From positions 2,471 through 13,748 of the forward strand of contig PMNO01000150.1 of assembly GCA_003161835.1 (NCBI GenBank): a DNA stretch of 11,278 nt, given 5' to 3'. A program made the position numbers and the translations under genes. The notes below the pieces were generated by a model, which saw only the letters and a list, made by a program, of their open reading frames with translations, ran no database searches and was not told where the DNA came from. This DNA comes from Myxococcales bacterium (GTDB lineage Bacteria; Myxococcota_A; Polyangia; Fen-1088). Within the stretch, counting starts at the first letter, position 1, and each line of letters starts with the position of its first letter. Below are positions 10,401-11,278 of the stretch, in pieces.

Positions 10401-11278
10401 GCCGCGAGCGCAATCTGAAGCGCGCTGGCCTGGTCGCCCGCGTCTCGATCGAGCAAGGCCGCCAGGCGTTTCATGCGGGCCTGACGATCCTCGAACGCCT
10501 TGGTGTGCCGCAGTTGCACCAACAGCGCCTGCGCCAAGGCGCCGACCACGTTCGTACTTTCGTAGATCGGGATCAGGGCCTCCGCCGCCACAAGATTCTG
10601 CGGGTCGAGCGACAGCGCCTTTTCGAAGGCCTTCTGCGCCTTGTCGGTTCGGCTCAGACGATCGCGGTAGATTTCGCCGATCTTGTTCCACAACCCCAGC
10701 CGCGCCGGCTCATCCTCGGATTCCGTCTGTCTCTCCAGAACGCGCACCAGCTCGTCCCATTTTCCCTGAACCGCGTAGAACTGCTCCATCGCGTTCCAGT
10801 CGCGCTGCTGGAGATACAACTTCTTCAGGGCGTCCTGAGCGCGTCGATTCTCGGGCTCCCCCGCCAGCAACGCCTGCCAGGCGGCGGTGGCCTTCTCGGG
10901 CGCGTTGACCTTCTCCGTGTAAAGAATCCCCAGCTTGACCAACAACGCCGATTGCTTGGTCGGGTCACCCTGCTGAAGCGCGACCTGACGCTGCAAGACC
11001 GCACCCAACTCGTTCCATGCCTTCTCGCGCTCGTAGAGCTTCTCCAGCTCGCCCAGAGCCTCGTGGTTCGCAGGATCGTCCTGAAGCACCTGGTTCCAAA
11101 GCTCGATGGAAACCGCCGGTTTCTTCAACTTGTCGGAGGCCAGTTTCGCGACCTCCACCCGCCGCCCTTGGCGCTCGGCCGGCTGGGTGAGCTTGGCGAT
11201 CTCCTTCTGATGAACCGCGATCAGCTTCTCCCAGTCGCGGCGCTTTTCATACATCTGTTTCAGGAACGCCAGCGCTTG
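1469..11278 (-). CDS. Giant TPR-repeat scaffold protein with C-terminal degenerate M48-like domain (5' end cut off)
   Basis: One frame is open from the right edge to a TGA at 1469-1471, giving 3,269 residues with no natural start inside the window. The Met at 11254 is internal: the eight codons before it (ALAFLKQ-type TPR helix) continue the same repeat. Layout, counting that Met as 1: partial unit 1-35; about 39 TPR units 36-2938; helical linker 2939-~3039; degenerate M48-like region ~3040-3225; tail to 3261. Typical units read like RLGxxxExxLxDxxxAIxAYxxVL, then xxDPxxxxALxALxRLY, then xxxxxWxxL. TPR arrays form superhelical surfaces that bind proteins, so a scaffold or adaptor role is likely; no catalytic residues are seen. 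Signal peptide or membrane anchor cannot be judged because the N-terminus is missing. Low sequence identity between units and the unbroken frame argue for an old, selected gene and not a recent expansion. I do not recognise a named gene. The next gene downstream is the RNase Y-like one, probably in the same operon. Confidence 0.95.
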   Translation of the reverse strand, partial: QALAFLKQMYEKRRDWEKLIAVHQKEIAKLTQPAERQGRRVEVAKLASDKLKKPAVSIELWNQVLQDDPANHEALGELEKLYEREKAWNELGAVLQRQVALQQGDPTKQSALLVKLGILYTEKVNAPEKATAAWQALLAGEPENRRAQDALKKLYLQQRDWNAMEQFYAVQGKWDELVRVLERQTESEDEPARLGLWNKIGEIYRDRLSRTDKAQKAFEKALSLDPQNLVAAEALIPIYESTNVVGALAQALLVQLRHTKAFEDRQARMKRLAALLDRDAGDQASALQIALAAFAEDPASDWARSDAARFAAKSGGWEKLVEGFEAALPKIQDQTVRLATLEILARAYERELANPEVAIERNQAILELAPKDAEAVGALERLYIATGRFGQLLAIYDKKLELAKSPQDQLEIRFKLAGLYEDEIKQPDKAIEIYQAILKSDGSQLAALHALDRIYAGLERWKDLGTTIDREVALLRDPALVAELKYRRGQIEELYLKNPEGAVQCYREALVLSPTHLAAREALQAYLKDPERQLAAVEVLEPIYEETLDLPRLVEVQRIKLGRQKDPAGRITLLLRIGSLQLKLRDAEGAWEAYASAFGEDPASAIAREALEGLANTLDRWAPLVKLYESALKKKLAPALERELLLVVAVAYDEKLEKSEKAVEYFQRAQEILPQDASALVALERLYTRTERWPDLIETLRRKADLVVDAVDRVAVRTRIATVWEEMLANPEEAISAWSDVLADNPDNLQALRALDRLYLAQGEFRALADNLQKQLELATDATQQVELLGRLGLLREQRLGETGAAVDTYRRVLEIEPEHVPTIAALNRILPQPDHELQVARLLDPVYRGRGDYPNLVAVQEVIARHATTPEQKIAMLAQIAESYEIGLDDPDRAYDALARALAEDPLHPDIQSGIERLARVLGKLEDLVQRYAALVPGISDSESRNALHHKIARLWEVDLRRDAEAAEAYAAALESSPRDLTAANALEQIYVRSGDYGQLVGLLLRKAEIVSGVAEKKGLYYKVAQLYEEVLENLDKAIDAYRLVLGVDDADPVALDNLERLYIRLSRWTDLRDIYAKKADLAATPAEKKQMLFVLGQVHDRELQNPERAIETYTSILDLDPEDYDAAQALDRLYQRTSRWYDLMAILERQTEMAPSPEEVVSLRFRMGELWREHLGDLVRAVEAYRSVLAMDPSHEPTLRSLEMLMAGDQEPVMAAQVLEPIYESAGEWDRVVAVYEVMAAHAEEPERRIDLLTRIAEIEERRLSHQGAAFEAYGRALHVDPSNQDVVAHLGRLAAETNGWQKLSLLYATELEQTEDVRRRVELLLRLARIHEEETDQPDEAIADYQRVIEAEPNNHSALEALDRLYSRSQRWEELADVVRREIRTGRSDEEIVDLTFRLAQIFELALMDMPKAIEAYRDVLVADPNHLETRASLERMFMGGTLQREIADVIEPLYRQNEEWEKLAQIYEVQLGHLTAREERQALLRRLAEICEQKLVDQIAAFAWWAQAVKEDPSSQLALEELLRLVRSTHQWDEYVNTLFDAASAISAPSVRRDILLRLGAVFENDLGDLERSEKVLVQVLSENDRDPVALESLDRIYVAQGMYENLATVLAQRIEITDANSDLVSLNLRLGRVRADALDDGEGAIASYLAVLEHESRSIEALNALEILYFRAERWAELYNIYEKLIDVAKDDEGVADCYARMAKLAAEALNDGVRAVDLWGRVLELRAGDTTALAGLADLHEAVGDWKALTEVLDKLVLALVEPERQVPVYKRLGRVWGEKLGKERNALEAWQKVLDLDPQDVDALRAIVQNYRTAGAWEELSESLRRLIGVAQLGESGVSQPELKDLYSQLGELEGDTLMRTPEAIEAWREVLEIDAHDFRALAALEKLFMQEARWEDAVDVLERRAQALASPSEQIDVLMQAASLWADKIGDGGSAAGVYERILHLDASHQAASQELEQLYRQRKSWVKLIDLLLARTEFVGETAARIALLVQVAETYEQQLDDRESAFVTLQAAFREDYSNDHVAKQLERLATSTGRWNELISDYTQVVQGISDPKQSADLWVKIARWYDSALGHVDYAIASARQALQLDPGHVGALTALEDFFRKQKKWTDLVAVLARHADLEHETPRRVDLLLALADTYETQIGDAAQATYAYQRALDADERCLDAINALERLYRRTQAWDRLVDVLAKKALVVNDTDLAVRLRLQVGELWEDRLGDNDRAVEAYKEVLSVDPQNLAALKALDSLYQKTGNMEAYLENLEHQLEVSSPEGDRVEIYQRMATVWEEQFSKSDRAADVLEKILLVDDRNQRAYRDLERIYAQEKKWENLVETYRKHILVINDQNERIDLYTKKGQVLENELRDLERAIEAYNDALNFEPDHVPALAGLARLYEETEQWERAVDVMRRLVGMSSDTKTKVDLNYRLGKVHDEQLRAPEAAEEFLVEALAQDPTHVPSMLSLLALYKRRGDWLKAAQLMVRAEANTQNPLEKTRLLNEAGKIYQEKLDDEDMATQLYARVIQLDPEHIETAEPLSELYFKRKEWAPLVPLMETLARKAGKKTNREMTQLYHRLAKAADQVGDSEKALKYYKQSYELDATYLPTLLDRAALLYKLEHWDDAFRIYQTILVHHRDSQKDDHVVDLFFRLGRIKLKLGERTKAINMFEKALEIQGGHRETLGALIELYSESNDWEAVIKQKRALLAASHDVEERFTVNEQIAGIYKDKLTNPQKAIAAHLEALDLKPSDRQLLHNLLDLFSETKQWKKAIEILTKLGDLERGKLKARFLVAAGNIANYELHSTDDAIEFYNQALDADPDDLKAFERIDKIMTAKKDWRNQERSYRKMIKRLGAEPPPEKRSTQIALWHALGEIYRSRLKDYKSAIAAFEVAVSLDKEALPRRQILAELYQMSGPDTYDKAIQEYRFLVRSTQDFGEMALHLKTLRRLFMEMQLFDRAWCVTAALAFLRKSDPEEQQFFEQYRPKGFVRARARLTEELWQKNIYHPDEDRFISHILATVSAAVAAAYAKEHKDWGVKRKDRRDVQNDQLLFSKMFSYLVQVMGVPQPELYLRPESPGELDLANAREKAQLIPSFVVGASLLQGRPEKELAYVTAKKLTYMRPDHFVRWPTVVPTLAQLRVVFMAALKLSQPAFTVKPEMAQPVSQYLDLLKKLVPPQMLEQLTVVVQRFIASKADADLTRWATAVDYTATRAGFLMCNDLEVAARLVQSEPVAVGVAEPKEKIRDLLQWSISDEYFIVREHLGLAIG
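1580..2137 (-). other. Degenerate M48-like metallopeptidase domain (zinc ligands lost)
   Basis: Residues ~3040-3225. The order of landmarks follows M48 peptidases (HtpX/Ste24/BepA type). First comes a GVPQPELYLRP strand, then PSFVVGASLLQGRPEKELAYV, the position where M48 has 'vsxGLLxxLsxdELxaVlaHElaH'. The zinc motif HExxH is replaced by KKLTY (bases 1916-1930). About 90 residues later, VDYTATRAG (bases 1634-1660) aligns with the M48 third-ligand motif EYSADRAG, with Glu changed to Asp and Asp to Thr. Activity as a zinc peptidase is therefore unlikely; a binding or structural role is inferred. In the enzyme BepA an M48 domain is joined to TPRs, but in the opposite order. The assignment rests on motif spacing read by eye. 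Confidence 0.55.
2138..2440 (-). other. Non-repeat helical linker after the TPR array
   Basis: Residues 2939-3039. The 72-residue spacing stops here. The stretch is predicted helical by composition, includes an Ala-rich segment (ILATVSAAVAAAYAKEHKDW) and a basic patch (VKRKDRRD), and links the last TPR unit to the M48-like region. I recognise no family in it; it could be the N-terminal helical part of the following domain. Confidence 0.5.
6812..7078 (-). repeat. Long 89-residue 'closing' TPR unit (unit 19)
   Basis: Residues 1393-1481, containing IADVIEPLYRQNEEW. It closes the shortest block (units 17-19, 233 residues). No further 89-residue unit follows in the remaining ~1,450 residues of the repeat array. 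Confidence 0.75.
7511..7777 (-). repeat. Long 89-residue 'closing' TPR unit (unit 16)
   Basis: Residues 1160-1248, containing AAQVLEPIYESAGEW, the closest match to unit 7's motif. It closes a five-unit block (units 12-16, 377 residues). The unit has no lysine at all. Confidence 0.75.
8642..8908 (-). repeat. Long 89-residue 'closing' TPR unit (unit 11)
   Basis: Residues 783-871. It has the same 17-residue extension as unit 7, here with VARLLDPVYRGRGDYPNL. It closes a block of units 8-11 (304 residues), nearly the same length as the preceding block. Confidence 0.75.
9554..9820 (-). repeat. Long 89-residue 'closing' TPR unit (unit 7)
   Basis: Residues 479-567. The unit is 17 residues longer than standard and carries AAVEVLEPIYEETLDL after the first hairpin. 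It closes a four-unit block (units 4-7, 305 residues). The next unit opens with a different flavour (AFGEDPAS, then LEGLA). Confidence 0.75.

Larger units (their letters stand above)
2441..11278 (-). repeat. Array of ~39 TPR double-hairpin units, 72-residue (216-base) period
   Basis: Segmenting the protein by hand gives 39 consecutive units starting at residue 36 (base 11149), plus a partial unit to the right edge. Most are exactly 72 residues. Exceptions are 71 (units 1, 8, 36, 37), 74-75 (34, 35, 39), 78 (24, 38), 84 (2) and 89 (7, 11, 16, 19). The first half of each unit matches the TPR consensus, with Leu/Gly-Ala at positions 2-3, Ala ~16, Tyr/Trp/Phe ~20 and Pro ~28. The second half is a divergent hairpin with LxRLY near 37-41 and a frequent Trp at 47. 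The repeat is a protein-level one: DNA copies have diverged too far to be simple tandem repeats. Confidence 0.92.

Noticed and set aside
11252..11254. Start codon of the giant TPR protein at this ATG
   Set aside because: The frame is open for eight more codons to the edge, and those residues complete the first helix of a TPR hairpin (ALAFLKQMYEKRRDW). The ATG is internal and the real start is outside the window.
2441..11278. Tandem DNA repeat, CRISPR-like array or mobile-element expansion with a 216-base period
   Set aside because: The periodicity exists in the protein. Nucleotide copies are diverged, with no identical direct repeats, spacers, terminal inverted repeats or transposase, so it is an ordinary coding repeat.

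Overview
The window is G+C-rich bacterial DNA carrying two genes, both on the minus strand and both cut by a window edge. In transcription order they are (i) a giant tetratricopeptide-repeat (TPR) protein, 1469-11278, whose N-terminus lies beyond the right edge, and (ii) a ribonuclease Y-family membrane-anchored HD-domain protein, 1-1415, whose C-terminal ~50 residues lie beyond the left edge. The 53-base gap between them shows no terminator and no convincing promoter, so they are probably cotranscribed. High G+C, giant TPR proteins and RNase Y together fit a myxobacterium-like (Myxococcota / former Deltaproteobacteria) genome. That is an inference from style and not a proven placement.

Region by region (numbering for the giant protein counts the Met codon at 11252-11254 as residue 1; eight more in-frame residues precede it): 2441-11278 is an uninterrupted array of about 39 complete units of ~72 residues, each a canonical TPR hairpin plus a divergent second hairpin. 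Superimposed is a higher-order pattern in which a distinct 'opening' unit is followed by ordinary units and a longer 89-residue 'closing' unit carrying a VLEPIYE-like motif. 2138-2440 is a helical linker. 1580-2137 looks like a degenerate M48 (HtpX/BepA-type) metallopeptidase fold in which the zinc-binding residues have been replaced, i.e. a pseudopeptidase. 1472-1579 is a short C-terminal tail. 1416-1468 is the intergenic gap. 1-1415 encodes an N-terminal membrane segment, coiled coil, a KH-like domain with a broken GxxG loop, and an HD domain with its metal-binding residues intact.

Taken together, the first gene looks like a very large protein-interaction scaffold ending in a pseudo-M48 module, and the second like a divergent RNA-decay nuclease. 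Their pairing suggests, without proving it, that the scaffold and the nuclease may work together at the membrane. All plus-strand open frames are antisense shadows of these two genes.
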